Shown here piece after piece: positions 28,315-37,239 of a stretch of DNA of 59,690 bases; positions within the stretch are counted from its first letter, which is position 1, and every line of letters starts with the position of its first letter. A program made the position numbers and the translations under genes. This stretch comes from Candidatus Nitrotoga sp. M5. Its GTDB lineage: Bacteria; Pseudomonadota; Gammaproteobacteria; Burkholderiales; Gallionellaceae. The stretch covers positions 1 to 59,690 of the forward strand of contig NZ_CAKMNW010000027.1 of NCBI RefSeq assembly GCF_927904885.1. Reading direction: 5' to 3'. Under the pieces are notes generated by a model. That model worked only from the letters and a program-made list of their open reading frames with translations. It searched no databases and was not told the DNA's origin.

Positions 28315-29555
28315 AGCCCATATCGCGCTGGATCGGTGGCAACAGCGTGCGCCTGCTCGAAAACGGGGAGGCGTATTTTCCGGCCGTCTTCGATGCGATC
28401 CGGGCGGCCCTTCATGAGGTCATTGTCGAGACCTTCATCCTGTTCGAAGACAAGGTCGGCAACGAACTGCATGCCGTTTTGCTCGACGCCGCACGGCGCG
28501 GCGTGCGCATCGACGTGCTGGTGGACGGATTCGGTTCATCGGAGCTCACGCCACCGTTCATCGAAGCACTGACGCAGGCCGGGGTCCGGCTGAGTGTGTT
28601 CGACCCGGCCAAGCCGGTGCTGGGCGTGCGCTTCAATGTATTGCGCCGGATGCACCGCAAGATCGTGGTCGTCGACGCCGAGCGGGCCTTCGTGGGCGGC
28701 ATCAATTTCTCGTTCGACCATTTGCGCGCCTTCGGCCCCGAGGGCAAGCAGGACTACGCAGTCGAAATACACGGACCGATCGTGCCGCATATCCATGGTT
28801 TTGTGCGCGCGATTGCCGACCAGTCCGCTGCGCGCGAGCCGGCCCCGTCGGTCGCCGCCGTCCAGCCGGCGCCCACGAACGAAGCGGCGGGTGACGCCGA
28901 GATGATCTTCGTGACGCGCGATAACCATCGGCACCGCAATGACATCGAGCGCCATTACCGCGCCGCGATTCGCACGGCGCGTCAACGGGTCGTGCTGGCG
29001 AATGCGTATTTTTTCCCGGGCTACCTGCTGCTGCGCCAGTTGCGGCGTGCCGCTCGGCGTGGTGTCTACGTGGCGCTGATCCTGCAGGGCGAACCCGACA
29101 TGCCGATTGCCAAGAGCGCAGCCAGCCTGTTGTACGGCTACCTGCAGGGTGCCGGAGTGCACATTTTTGAATACTGTGAGCGGCCGCTACACGGCAAGGT
29201 CGCGGTGGTGGACGATGCTTGGTCCACTGTCGGCTCCAGTAATCTGGACCCGCTCAGCCTGACCCTGAACCTGGAGGCCAACCTGGTGATCCGCGACGCC
29301 AGCTTCACCCGCCAACTGGACGCGCGCCTGCAATACCTGATCGACAACCACTGCAAGGTGATTGCGCCCGAGGCCCCCTCGCCGTTCTGGGCATTCTGGC
29401 GGCCGTTGCGCGGCTTTTTGCTGTTTCATCTGCTGAGCGGCTATTCGCGGTGGTTCGGCTGGTTACCCCGGCGTGTGCCGAAGGTCCACCGCCTAGGCCC
29501 GCAAGCCGGCCCGAATGTGGCCTCCGACGAAGGAGCGCCCGATGGCGCGAGCTGA
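28311..29555 (+). CDS. clsB: Cardiolipin synthase B-like phospholipase D protein
   Basis: A 414-aa phospholipase D superfamily enzyme, expected to transfer phosphatidyl groups to make cardiolipin. Two HKD motifs are seen: HRKIVVVDAERAFVGGINFS (about residues 115-134) and HGKVAVVDDAWSTVGSSNLD (about 295-314). GTG 28311 overlaps the ybhP stop (GTGA) and is preferred over an in-frame start at 28263 within ybhP. No N-terminal membrane helices are present, which fits the ClsB type rather than ClsA. Confidence 0.92.
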   Translation: MKPISRWIGGNSVRLLENGEAYFPAVFDAIRAALHEVIVETFILFEDKVGNELHAVLLDAARRGVRIDVLVDGFGSSELTPPFIEALTQAGVRLSVFDPAKPVLGVRFNVLRRMHRKIVVVDAERAFVGGINFSFDHLRAFGPEGKQDYAVEIHGPIVPHIHGFVRAIADQSAAREPAPSVAAVQPAPTNEAAGDAEMIFVTRDNHRHRNDIERHYRAAIRTARQRVVLANAYFFPGYLLLRQLRRAARRGVYVALILQGEPDMPIAKSAASLLYGYLQGAGVHIFEYCERPLHGKVAVVDDAWSTVGSSNLDPLSLTLNLEANLVIRDASFTRQLDARLQYLIDNHCKVIAPEAPSPFWAFWRPLRGFLLFHLLSGYSRWFGWLPRRVPKVHRLGPQAGPNVASDEGAPDGAS

Positions 29556-30546
29556 ACCTGCGACAGTGCCGCGCTCCGCAGGCACCACTGATCCCGCCCT
29601 GGCACAACACCCGTGGTGGCCCTGGGTGCGCCGTGGCCTGATACTGATCTTCTTTGTCGCAGTGGCGGTGTTGCTGGTGCGTTTTGGCCGTGAAGTCGAA
29701 TGGGACGCAGTCTGGAAGACCGTGCGCGCCAATCCGCCCGCCACGTTGCTGCTGGCGGCGGCATTGGCAGCGGTCAGTCACGCCCTGGTTGCCAGTTTCG
29801 ACCTGCTAGGGCGCAGCGTGACCGGACACAGCCTGTCGGCGCCGCGGGTGTTGTCGGTCGCCTGGGTGTCGTATGTGTTCAACCTGAACCTCGGAGCGCT
29901 GGTGGGAGGCGCGGGTTTCCGTTTCCGGCTGTATTCGCGACTGGGCCTGGACAACGGCGTGATCGCCCATGTTTACGGCCTGAGCGTGTTGACCAACTGG
30001 CTCGGTTACCTCGTGCTGATCGGCGCCACTTTCCTGCTGGCACCCATTGCGTTGCCGCCCGGCTGGGAGTTCGGGAGCCATGGGCAGACCATGGCGGGGG
30101 TCGTTCTGCTGTTGCTTGCGCTGGCCTATCTGCTCGCCTGCGGCTTCGCGCCGGGCCGCAGCTGGCAATGGCACGGACACTGCTTCACATTGCCGACTGG
30201 GCGAGTTGCCATGGTGCAACTGGCAATGTCGCTGACGAACTGGGCGGTGATTACGACCATCCTCTACATCTTGCTGGGTCAGAAAATCGACTACCCGGTG
30301 GTGCTGGGTGTGATGCTGATGGCCGCCGTTGCCGGGGCCGTCACGCATGTGCCGGCCGGCTTGGGCGTGCTCGAGGCGGTGTTTGTCGCCTTGCTCGGGG
30401 ACGCGATGTCGCAATCGAGCATACTGGCGGCCTTGCTCACGTACCGGGCCCTGGTCTACCTGGCGCCGTTGTTACTCGCGCTGGCGGCTTATGTGGTGAT
30501 GGAGGCCGGGCTGCGCAAGAACAACCCGGCTCCACAGCGGGCCTGA
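29542..30546 (+). CDS. ybhN: YbhN-like membrane protein (lysylphosphatidylglycerol synthase TM region family)
   Basis: A 334-aa protein with about eight membrane helices, related to the flippase-like transmembrane domain of MprF (PF03706). The motifs GALVGGAGFRFRLYSRLGL and THVPAGLGVLEAVFVALL are typical. ATG 29542 is chosen because AAGGAG lies 6 nt upstream; an ATG at 29515 is also open. It overlaps clsB by 14 nt. Together with clsB it suggests phospholipid synthesis and lipid movement, as inference. Confidence 0.9.
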   Translation: MARAEPATVPRSAGTTDPALAQHPWWPWVRRGLILIFFVAVAVLLVRFGREVEWDAVWKTVRANPPATLLLAAALAAVSHALVASFDLLGRSVTGHSLSAPRVLSVAWVSYVFNLNLGALVGGAGFRFRLYSRLGLDNGVIAHVYGLSVLTNWLGYLVLIGATFLLAPIALPPGWEFGSHGQTMAGVVLLLLALAYLLACGFAPGRSWQWHGHCFTLPTGRVAMVQLAMSLTNWAVITTILYILLGQKIDYPVVLGVMLMAAVAGAVTHVPAGLGVLEAVFVALLGDAMSQSSILAALLTYRALVYLAPLLLALAAYVVMEAGLRKNNPAPQRA

Positions 30547-30616
30547 CAGACGGATACCGCGCACCTCACCGCCACACGACATAACGCAACACATGGAAGG
30601 GAAGGCAAGGACAGAC

Positions 30617-30700
30617 ATGGGCAGCACCGGATTCAACCTCGATGTGCCGATCGCACGGATGACCGAGGCCGGTTACCGCCTGGTCGTGGCCCTGCCCGCA
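30617..30700 (+). pseudogene. 5' fragment of an unidentified gene cut by the RAYT element
   Basis: ATG 30617 with upstream GGAAGGCAAGGA begins GSTGFNLDVPIARMTEAG and continues about 28 codons until ALPA. At about 30701 the GC-rich sequence changes abruptly to AT-rich transposase sequence. It looks like a fourth gene of the ybhP-clsB-ybhN transcription unit, truncated. Too short to identify. Confidence 0.55.
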
Positions 30701-31541
30701 AAAAACGTTACGATTTGGATTTTTAGGTGGTTTGTATCACCTGACTTCATGGGGAGATCGACGAGAGGATACTTATGAATCAGACGATGACCGGAATATT
30801 TTTTTAAAGATTTTAGGTGAAGTATGTCTGTTTTACAATTGGGTGTGTCATAGTTATTGCTTGATGAGCAATCATTACCATCTATTAATAGAAACGCCCG
30901 ATGCGAATTTATCATAAGGAATGCGTCAGCTAAATGGTGTTTATAGTCAAACGTTCAATCGTAACCACAAGTGTATTGGTCACATATTTCAAAAGCGCTA
31001 TAAAGCAATACTTGTTGAAAAAGACAGTTCTTTACTAGAGCTCGCACGTTATATCGTACTAAATCCAGTTAGGGCTGGAATGGTGCAATTCGCTGAGGAA
31101 TGGAAATGGAGTAGTTATCGAGTGACCATTAACCAAGCGCCCCATTCTCTCTGGCTTAGTACTGACTGGATACTCGCTGGTTTTGGGCAAACAAAAGGAG
31201 TGGTTATTAAAGCTTATAAGCGATTTGCCTTGGAAGGTGCCGCTCAGACTTCGCCTTGGTTAAATTTAAAAAATCAGGTTTTCTTAGGCAGCGATGTATT
31301 TGTGGCGCGTATAAGTCAACAAATTGATGGCAGCAAAGACCTGCGAGATATTCCCGCTTCTCAGCGACGGAGTATCTCGAAGCCCTTGAAATATTATGGT
31401 GATAAGATTAAAAATCGTAACGCAGCAATTACATGCGCTTATAAAAGCGGTGGTTACTCTATGAAAGAGGTCGGTGAATATTTTGGTTTATCTTATTCGA
31501 TGGTCAGGCGAATCATAAAGGATTCAATATTCAAGACCTGA
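30701..31541 (+). pseudogene. REP-associated tyrosine (Y1) transposase, RAYT/IS200-like, with lesions
   Basis: RAYT proteins act on REP palindromes. The sequence reads GLYHLTSWGDRREDTYE, the HUH-type motif NHYHLLIETPDANLS, then an in-frame TAA where Lys is normal. It continues GMRQLNGVYSQTFNRN, YIVLNPVRAGMV and a C-terminal helix-turn-helix with SMKEVGEYFGLSYSMVRRII. Near the start a frameshift at a T run (about 30718) separates RYDLDF from LGGLYH, and no initiator Met is visible. The fragment from ATG 30921 to 31541 (206 aa) is still open but lacks the HUH motif. It ends in TCAAGACCTGAC, typical of this family. Confidence 0.82.
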
Positions 31542-31676
31542 CACGTTATTCATACTGCTTGGGATGTTATTGCTGCGCAATTGGCTGGTTAACTAATTAT
31601 AGTTTTGCAGTGCTTATTCTCCGTGCCTGTGCTGAAACTGCAGCCAAGCATTAAGGCAGGGTGCTACACCAGAGGA

Positions 31677-32579
31677 TCATGGTTGCGTCTCCTGCCCCGG
31701 CGGCATCACTAATACATCGCAGGCCGCATCCAGCAAAAGATGCTTGGTCATGCCGCCCAGAAAGAAATCGATAATTTCCGATTTGCCATGTTTACCCACC
31801 ACCACCATGTCCGCCGCCGTTTCACGCAGCAGTTCTGGGATGACAGCTTCCGGCGTACCGTGCTTTACGCGGATATCGACATGCCCTCCTCCCTTCAGGC
31901 CGTCTGCAAGAGTGTATAGCGCATCTTGGGCGTATTGACGCTCCTCTTGGCGTAAGCGATTAACATCTTCTTCGGAGACTCCGGCAAAGTTCAGCTTGCC
32001 CTCGAAAGGCAAATCGAAAGCATGCGCCAGGGTGAGATGGGCCTCGGGCGCAACGCGGCGGGCAATCTCGGCTACCGCAAGACTGTGGACTGAAAGATCG
32101 AGCGGTATCAACACGCGCCGGTAGGGTCCGTCAGGCTCATTACGCACCACTAGTACTGGCATGGCGGTTTCTCGTATCACCCGTTCAGCGGTAGAACCAA
32201 GGAAGAGTTCGCGCGCTGGATGTTCGCCCATCGCACCTAATATCACCATGTCCGCGCAAATTTCCTGCGCGGCACGGCTGATCTCGCAGTGTGTCTGGCC
32301 AACCACGAGCAGTGGCGTCACCTCTATCTGCCAGCGCCCGGCTAGATTTTCCGCCAGCAGGCGCAAGGCGTCCTCGTAATGCCTGATCAACTGTGCTTCG
32401 GTACTGGCGTAACCGTGCAGCAGACGGTCACGCAGACGTTCCAGCGCAAGGCCGCTCAGACTATGCATCAGGGTGAGGCAGGCACCGTGCTCTGCCGCCA
32501 GCAGTGCGGCGCGTTCTTCAGCATGCCCGGCAGTGGTGGAGAAGTCAGTGGCGGCCAAAAAAGTGGTGATCGGTTTCAC
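31677..32579 (-). CDS. Tandem universal stress protein (two Usp domains)
   Basis: A 300-aa protein with two UspA domains. The first (residues 1-147) ends with ILGAMGEHPARELFLGSTAERVIRE and the second (about 150-295) with VVVGKHGKSEIIDFFLGGMTKHLL; both keep the Gly-rich nucleotide-binding pattern. It overlaps the stop of the upstream antiporter gene by 4 nt, so the two are coupled. Usp domains bound to CPA2 antiporters often act as nucleotide sensors; that role here is inference. Confidence 0.92.
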   Translation of the reverse strand: MKPITTFLAATDFSTTAGHAEERAALLAAEHGACLTLMHSLSGLALERLRDRLLHGYASTEAQLIRHYEDALRLLAENLAGRWQIEVTPLLVVGQTHCEISRAAQEICADMVILGAMGEHPARELFLGSTAERVIRETAMPVLVVRNEPDGPYRRVLIPLDLSVHSLAVAEIARRVAPEAHLTLAHAFDLPFEGKLNFAGVSEEDVNRLRQEERQYAQDALYTLADGLKGGGHVDIRVKHGTPEAVIPELLRETAADMVVVGKHGKSEIIDFFLGGMTKHLLLDAACDVLVMPPGQETQP

Positions 32580-34222
32580 GCAGGAACCTCATTTTCTCGC
32601 AGGATGTGTTGGAGTTTATCTGCAGCATATTCAGCTGCGTCAAAGTAGGGGTAAAATATAAGTTCCGCTCCGACTTTTTTCAGCATATCAATGTCTGCTT
32701 CACTGTACGCAGTGACCGCGACCGGACCGGTGTAACCGTGCTCGCGTAGGGCAGTAATCAGAACGCGGTTGACGCTGCTGTCGTGCAAGGTGCTGACCGC
32801 CCAGCGCACCTCGGCGAGGGGCAAGCTGGCGGGAAGTTCGGCATCCTCGGCATCGCCGAAGCGGGCATTAAGCCCACGATGGCGAGCGTGCCGCACGGCT
32901 TCGGGATCGAAATCCACACCCAGCGTATTAATATCCTGATCGCATAGGCGCTGCATCAGCCTACCGCCATAGCGCCCAAGACCGAACACAACTACCGCAG
33001 GCGTTGGCTCCGATTTTGGTATTGTCATGCGTTCGCGGAATGGTAACCGACGCTCAAACACACTCAATGAAAACTTGAGTTTTTCGTACAAGGTCTGACT
33101 GTTAAGCACCAGATAAGTGCAGACGCTGATAGTCACCAGACCGATCAGGGTAACCAGTCCCAGAGTATCGCCACCAACGTGACCCAAGCTCATACCCATG
33201 GCAACGAAGACGATGGAAAACTCGGATATCTGCGCCACCGTGAGACCCGCCATGAAACCGGTGCGCTTGCGGTAGCCCATATAACCCATAATAGCCATCA
33301 CAATAAGGGGATTGCCAATCAGCACGAACGCTGACAGTACCAGCGCCGCCACAATCTGCCCCTCGAAGGCCTCGAATTCCAGCCTTGCTCCCAGGTCGAG
33401 GAAGAAAAATAACAGCAGAAAATCACGCACCGGGTTGAGCCGGCCACTCATTGCCTCGCGGTAAGGTGAAGTCGCTAGCGAGAAGCCGGCAAGAAACGCA
33501 CCCACCTCTTTGCTGAATCCAAACATTTCTCCCATGCTCGCAAGTGCAACGCCCCAAGCGATGGCAAACAGCAGCATCAGTTCTTGCGATCGCGCCACCA
33601 GATCGAGCAGGCGCGGCAGCACATAACGCATGACTATGGTCAGCAGCAAACCAGCAACAGCGAGTTTCAGCGTGATCATGCCCAGAGTTGCGGCTATACC
33701 GTCTGCTCCCGCCATGTTAAGGGTGCTCATGGTCATCATGGCAATGAGCACGGCGATATCCTGCACGATGAGGAAGCCCACAGCGATGCGGCCGTGAAGA
33801 GAGTCCAGTTCCTTTTTGTCCGACAGCAGCTTGACAATGATGATGGTGCTGGAGAAGGTCAGCGCTACCGCTATGTAAATGGCCTTGAGGTGATCCATGC
33901 CCAAAGCAAGCCCCAGCAGGTAACCAAACAGGATGGTAAAAAATAGCTGCCCCAGCCCCGTGGCCAGTGCCACAGCGCCCAAACGGCGCACCAAATTCAA
34001 ATCAAGCTTGAGACCAACTGTAAAGAGTAATACCGCCACCCCCACCTGAGCCAGCAGATCAAGCGGATCGTGCGCCGTTATCCAGCCCAAAGCTACCGGC
34101 CCAGCCAGGATACCCACCATAATATAGGCCAGGATCAAAGGCTGGTGTAGTCGGATCGCCAAGGCACCAATACAGGCGGCAGCGGCGAGCAGCAGAGCGA
34201 TTTCCTGAAAATGGTCGGTCAT
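32576..34222 (-). CDS. CPA2-family monovalent cation:proton antiporter with TrkA-N domain (KefB/C or YbaL-like)
   Basis: A 548-aa protein with twelve or so membrane helices (residues 1-385), including FLIVQDIAVLIAM, which carries the conserved Gln-Asp pair of CPA2 exchangers, and LTFSSTIIIVKLLSDKKE. A cytoplasmic TrkA-N (RCK) domain starts at TPAVVVFGLGRYGGRLMQRL with its nucleotide-binding Gly motif. It probably exports K+ or Na+ in exchange for H+. It is cotranscribed with the tandem Usp gene. Confidence 0.92.
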   Translation of the reverse strand: MTDHFQEIALLLAAAACIGALAIRLHQPLILAYIMVGILAGPVALGWITAHDPLDLLAQVGVAVLLFTVGLKLDLNLVRRLGAVALATGLGQLFFTILFGYLLGLALGMDHLKAIYIAVALTFSSTIIIVKLLSDKKELDSLHGRIAVGFLIVQDIAVLIAMMTMSTLNMAGADGIAATLGMITLKLAVAGLLLTIVMRYVLPRLLDLVARSQELMLLFAIAWGVALASMGEMFGFSKEVGAFLAGFSLATSPYREAMSGRLNPVRDFLLLFFFLDLGARLEFEAFEGQIVAALVLSAFVLIGNPLIVMAIMGYMGYRKRTGFMAGLTVAQISEFSIVFVAMGMSLGHVGGDTLGLVTLIGLVTISVCTYLVLNSQTLYEKLKFSLSVFERRLPFRERMTIPKSEPTPAVVVFGLGRYGGRLMQRLCDQDINTLGVDFDPEAVRHARHRGLNARFGDAEDAELPASLPLAEVRWAVSTLHDSSVNRVLITALREHGYTGPVAVTAYSEADIDMLKKVGAELIFYPYFDAAEYAADKLQHILRENEVPA

Positions 34223-34255
34223 GACGGTTCCACCGAAGAGTGCCAGAGGCGGTTG

Positions 34256-34529
34256 TTAATTTCCATGCTGAAAGTAATCCAAGTTATTGAGGATGTACAT
34301 AAGAAACAGCCCCAAGATCACTCAAACCAGTCTTATCACACTATGCCTTTGTGGGCGGAAGATCAAGCCCGCAACCAGAATGATAATATTGAATAAATTG
34401 CTGCCCAACAAGTTGGCTCTGGCTATATCCAGCGCCCGAATGCGCAGCTCTGAGAGGGTGACCGCCACTTTGAGGCTGGAGGTCACTGCTGCAACCAGCA
34501 AGGTTCCGACAAAACCGGCAAGGGATTAA
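34256..34529 (-). pseudogene. Remnant of a sodium/calcium exchanger-type antiporter (CaCA family)
   Basis: The reading frame has SLAGFVGTLLVAAVTSSLK, TLSELRIRALDIARANLLG and SNLFNIIILVAGLIF, the alpha-2 repeat region of CaCA exchangers. A TGA stop and a last hydrophobic helix (VILGLFLMYILNNLDYF) follow. Stops close the frame on both sides and the first half of the protein is missing. The usual acidic Glu after TSS is Lys here (SSLK), another sign of decay. It is upstream of the CPA2 gene on the same strand. Confidence 0.72.
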
Positions 34530-34604
34530 GAGTAACTTGGCAGGTTGGGTTGGATAATAATGAAGCCTAATATCACCAGGGTAGATGAATAGATGCGTTG
34601 CCTG

Positions 34605-35498
34605 TCAATGTGCTTTGGAGATGCCCGATGAAACGACATCCAGCGCAGTTTGGATAAATGCACGCACCTTGGGCGATGCATATTTTTGGCTCGCGTAGAC
34701 AAAGTAGACCGCGCCTACTCCCTTCGATTTCCATTGCGAAAGAATCGGCACAAGCGTGCCGGCTTCTACCGCATCTGCGGACAGGAAGTCAGGCAGCCAA
34801 CAGATTCCTTCGCCAAGGATGGTCAATGCTTTGATGGTTTCAAGATCATCAGCAAGGACGCGGCTGACGACTGGAACATCTACTTCTGACTTGCCATTCG
34901 TAAGCCGCAGTTCGTCGATCCCCTTACGTCCGACGAACGACGCCTTGACCAAATCCTTGGGATGAGTGAACTTGCCGAATTCTTGGGCATAAGCCGGAGA
35001 AGCCCAAAGACTAGCGCGCAAATCAAAAAAACGTTTCGCTATCAATGACGAATCTTGCAGCGTGCCGGCGCGGATAGCCAGGTCGACGCCTTCCTCGACT
35101 AGATCGACTATCTGATTTGAAATCACCAGCTCAACGGTAACATCGGGATATTTCGCTAAATAGGCGCAGATAACTCGAGGAAGCACCGTACGCCCTATAT
35201 CTACAGGCGCGGTGACCTTGAGTACGCCAGTCGGCTTGCTTTGCGACAATTCAAGGGCCGCCTTCCCGAGCTCCACCTCCCGAACGGCATTTGCGCAATG
35301 ATGAAAGTATTTCTCGCCAACTTCTGTCACATGCAATTTACGGGTGGTGCGGTGAATCAGGTTCACGCCCAGTCGCTTTTCCAGAGCTGCGAGCTTGGCG
35401 CTGACAGTCGTCTTGGGCATGCCCAGCAGTCTTGCTGCTTTGGAAAGACTACCAGCTTCCACAATTTTCACGAATACAGTAATTGCATCGAGATCCAT
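34605..35498 (-). CDS. LysR-family transcriptional regulator
   Basis: A 297-aa LysR regulator. The N-terminal winged helix (LDAITVFVKIVEAGSLSKAARLLGMPKTTVSAKLAALEK) is followed by the effector domain beginning PTGVLKVTAPVDIG. I used ATG 35498, which starts directly at the helix; a start at 35531 adds eleven residues. It is divergent from the DODA-DoxX pair with a 266-bp shared promoter region, so it most likely controls that pair, possibly in response to quinones or aromatic electrophiles. Confidence 0.92.
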   Translation of the reverse strand: MDLDAITVFVKIVEAGSLSKAARLLGMPKTTVSAKLAALEKRLGVNLIHRTTRKLHVTEVGEKYFHHCANAVREVELGKAALELSQSKPTGVLKVTAPVDIGRTVLPRVICAYLAKYPDVTVELVISNQIVDLVEEGVDLAIRAGTLQDSSLIAKRFFDLRASLWASPAYAQEFGKFTHPKDLVKASFVGRKGIDELRLTNGKSEVDVPVVSRVLADDLETIKALTILGEGICWLPDFLSADAVEAGTLVPILSQWKSKGVGAVYFVYASQKYASPKVRAFIQTALDVVSSGISKAH

Positions 35499-35667
35499 AT
35501 TATTGTCCAAAATTATGCACAGTGATTCCAAACTTTACCATCTAGTGCATTATCAAACAAACTCGTATAGTACTCACTCCAAGACACACATCGAAGATAA
35601 CCGGTAAAACTAATGCGTAATTGCGTAGAAGGCACCAAACATAAATTTTAATTTAACCAAGGGCAGT

Positions 35668-35726
35668 CATGAAACAGCAGATGTCTTTGAAATTATTAAT
35701 AATCAAGTAATTTGACTCATTATTTT
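35668..35726 (+). repeat. 58-bp shared upstream motif, copy 1
   Basis: A block running from CATGAAACAGCAGATGTC through AAGTAATTTGACTCATTATT aligns with 51764-51820 and 52810-52866. Here it ends 38 bp before the DODA start codon. See the finding on the shared motif. Confidence 0.6.
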
Positions 35727-35764
35727 ATTAACTCGAATGTTAACTTTCGAAGGAGATCAAGTTT

Positions 35765-36574
35765 ATGAAAAATTATCGCCAAGCACTCTTTTTATCACAT
35801 GGAGGAGGACCACTGCCGCTACTGCAAGACGCTACCCACGACGAAATGGTTCAGTGCCTGAAAAACATTTCGGCGACAATAGAAAAACCGTCAGCAATAA
35901 TTGTCGTGAGTGCTCATTGGGAAGAAAGTTGCTCCACAATAACATCGGGCAGTAATCCGCCGCTGATATACGACTATTATGGTTTTCCGGACGAATCCTA
36001 CCAAATCACTTATCCATGCCCGGGCCAACCATTGTTAGCGCGCAAAATTGCCAAGCTCTTTTCGGAGGCAGGTATTCAATCCAGCCTTGATGAAACGCGG
36101 GGATTCGACCATGGCCTGTTTGTTCCGTTGAAATTGATGTATCCGGAAGCGGACATTCCCTGCGTCCAAATATCCTTGTTAAAAAATCTTCAACCTGAGG
36201 AACACGTCAAAGTTGGACAGGTGCTGCAGAAGCTGAACGATTCCTCTTTACTTGTAATAGGGTCAGGATTCTCATTTCACAATTTGCAAGCGTTCTTTGC
36301 ACCGAACACTGCTGATACTAAAGTACAAAATGAATCATTTGAGGCTTGGTTGTTGGAAACGTGTGGTAGTTTGGAGCTTGGTGAGCGGGAGCGCATGAAC
36401 AGACTTATCAATTGGGAGGCGGCACCGTTTGCGCGCTATTGCCACCCCAGAGAGGAGCATCTTTTACCGCTTCACGTGTGTTACGGATATATAGAAGCGG
36501 CATGCACGAAATCGTTTGAGCTTCAGATTTTGAATAAAAAATCTAGCATGTACCTTTGGCAAATCGAAAGTTAA
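35765..36574 (+). CDS. Class III extradiol dioxygenase, DODA/YgiD family
   Basis: A 269-aa Fe(II)/Zn-dependent dioxygenase of the 4,5-DOPA-extradiol type. Metal-binding and catalytic elements are seen: LFLSHGGGPLPL near the N-terminus, VVSAHWEE near residue 49, FDHGLFVPLKLMYPEADIP with the conserved His, and CHPREEHLLPLH near the C-terminus. AAGGAG lies upstream of the ATG. It opens ring-cleaving reactions on catechol-like substrates; the physiological substrate is unknown. It is paired with DoxX and divergent from a LysR gene. Confidence 0.92.
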   Translation: MKNYRQALFLSHGGGPLPLLQDATHDEMVQCLKNISATIEKPSAIIVVSAHWEESCSTITSGSNPPLIYDYYGFPDESYQITYPCPGQPLLARKIAKLFSEAGIQSSLDETRGFDHGLFVPLKLMYPEADIPCVQISLLKNLQPEEHVKVGQVLQKLNDSSLLVIGSGFSFHNLQAFFAPNTADTKVQNESFEAWLLETCGSLELGERERMNRLINWEAAPFARYCHPREEHLLPLHVCYGYIEAACTKSFELQILNKKSSMYLWQIES

Positions 36575-36724
36575 CAAATCATTTAAATAAACGATTGACA
36601 TCAACGGTAGCTTGAGCATAAGGCATTGCTAGCGTTTAAATAGTTTGTAGTGTAATTTGTACCCAGTGGCTTGTTTTTGACTTTGAAGCCCAACTCGTAT
36701 CTAAACCTTAAAAGGGAGTTAAAG

Positions 36725-37105
36725 ATGAAATTTTTAGATAAATTCCAGGAACCAGCCTACGCTTTATTAAGAATCGTGAGCGGTTTTTTATTTTTGTGCC
36801 ACGGCACGCAGAAGCTATTCAGTTTCCCTATACCTTTTCCCTACGGCCCACTGAATCCAATGACTACCGCGGCTGGTGTTATTGAACTGGTGGGTGGAAC
36901 ACTGATCATAATTGGTCTACTCACTCGACCCGCCGCATTTATTTGCAGTGGAATGGCGGCTGCCGCTTACTTCATTGCACATGCTAACCAGAACTTTTTC
37001 CCGATTGCGAATGGTGGTGAGCTAGTGACCTTGTATTGCTTTATCTTTTTGTTTATCGCGACTCGTGGCCCAGGTATCTGGAGTGTGGACAAATTGCGTT
37101 CATAA
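36725..37105 (+). CDS. DoxX family membrane protein
   Basis: A 126-aa protein with four membrane helices of the DoxX/SURF4-like family. The motif ALLRIVSGFLFLCHGTQKLF is followed by TAAGVIELVGGTLIIIGLLTRPAA. ATG 36725 has GGGAG upstream; the open frame extends to 36671 but without such a site. It is followed by a strong terminator and is presumably cotranscribed with the DODA gene. Confidence 0.92.
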   Translation: MKFLDKFQEPAYALLRIVSGFLFLCHGTQKLFSFPIPFPYGPLNPMTTAAGVIELVGGTLIIIGLLTRPAAFICSGMAAAAYFIAHANQNFFPIANGGELVTLYCFIFLFIATRGPGIWSVDKLRS

Positions 37106-37144
37106 AATTGAGCACTGAATAATTTATGGTCACCTGAACCAATT

Positions 37145-37177
37145 AAAATGCCCTCCGGTTTTGCCGGAGGGCATTTT
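37145..37177. terminator. Strong bidirectional rho-independent terminator
   Basis: AAAATGCCCTCCGG (37145-37158) pairs perfectly with CCGGAGGGCATTTT (37164-37177) around a 5-nt loop. The A tract on one side and T tract on the other make it work in both directions. It ends the DODA-doxX unit. Confidence 0.9.
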
Positions 37178-37239
37178 AAGTAAACCCTTCAAAAGGGCCG
37201 GTAAAACCGTGAGCCACGTAAGGCGGCTATAACTTTCAG

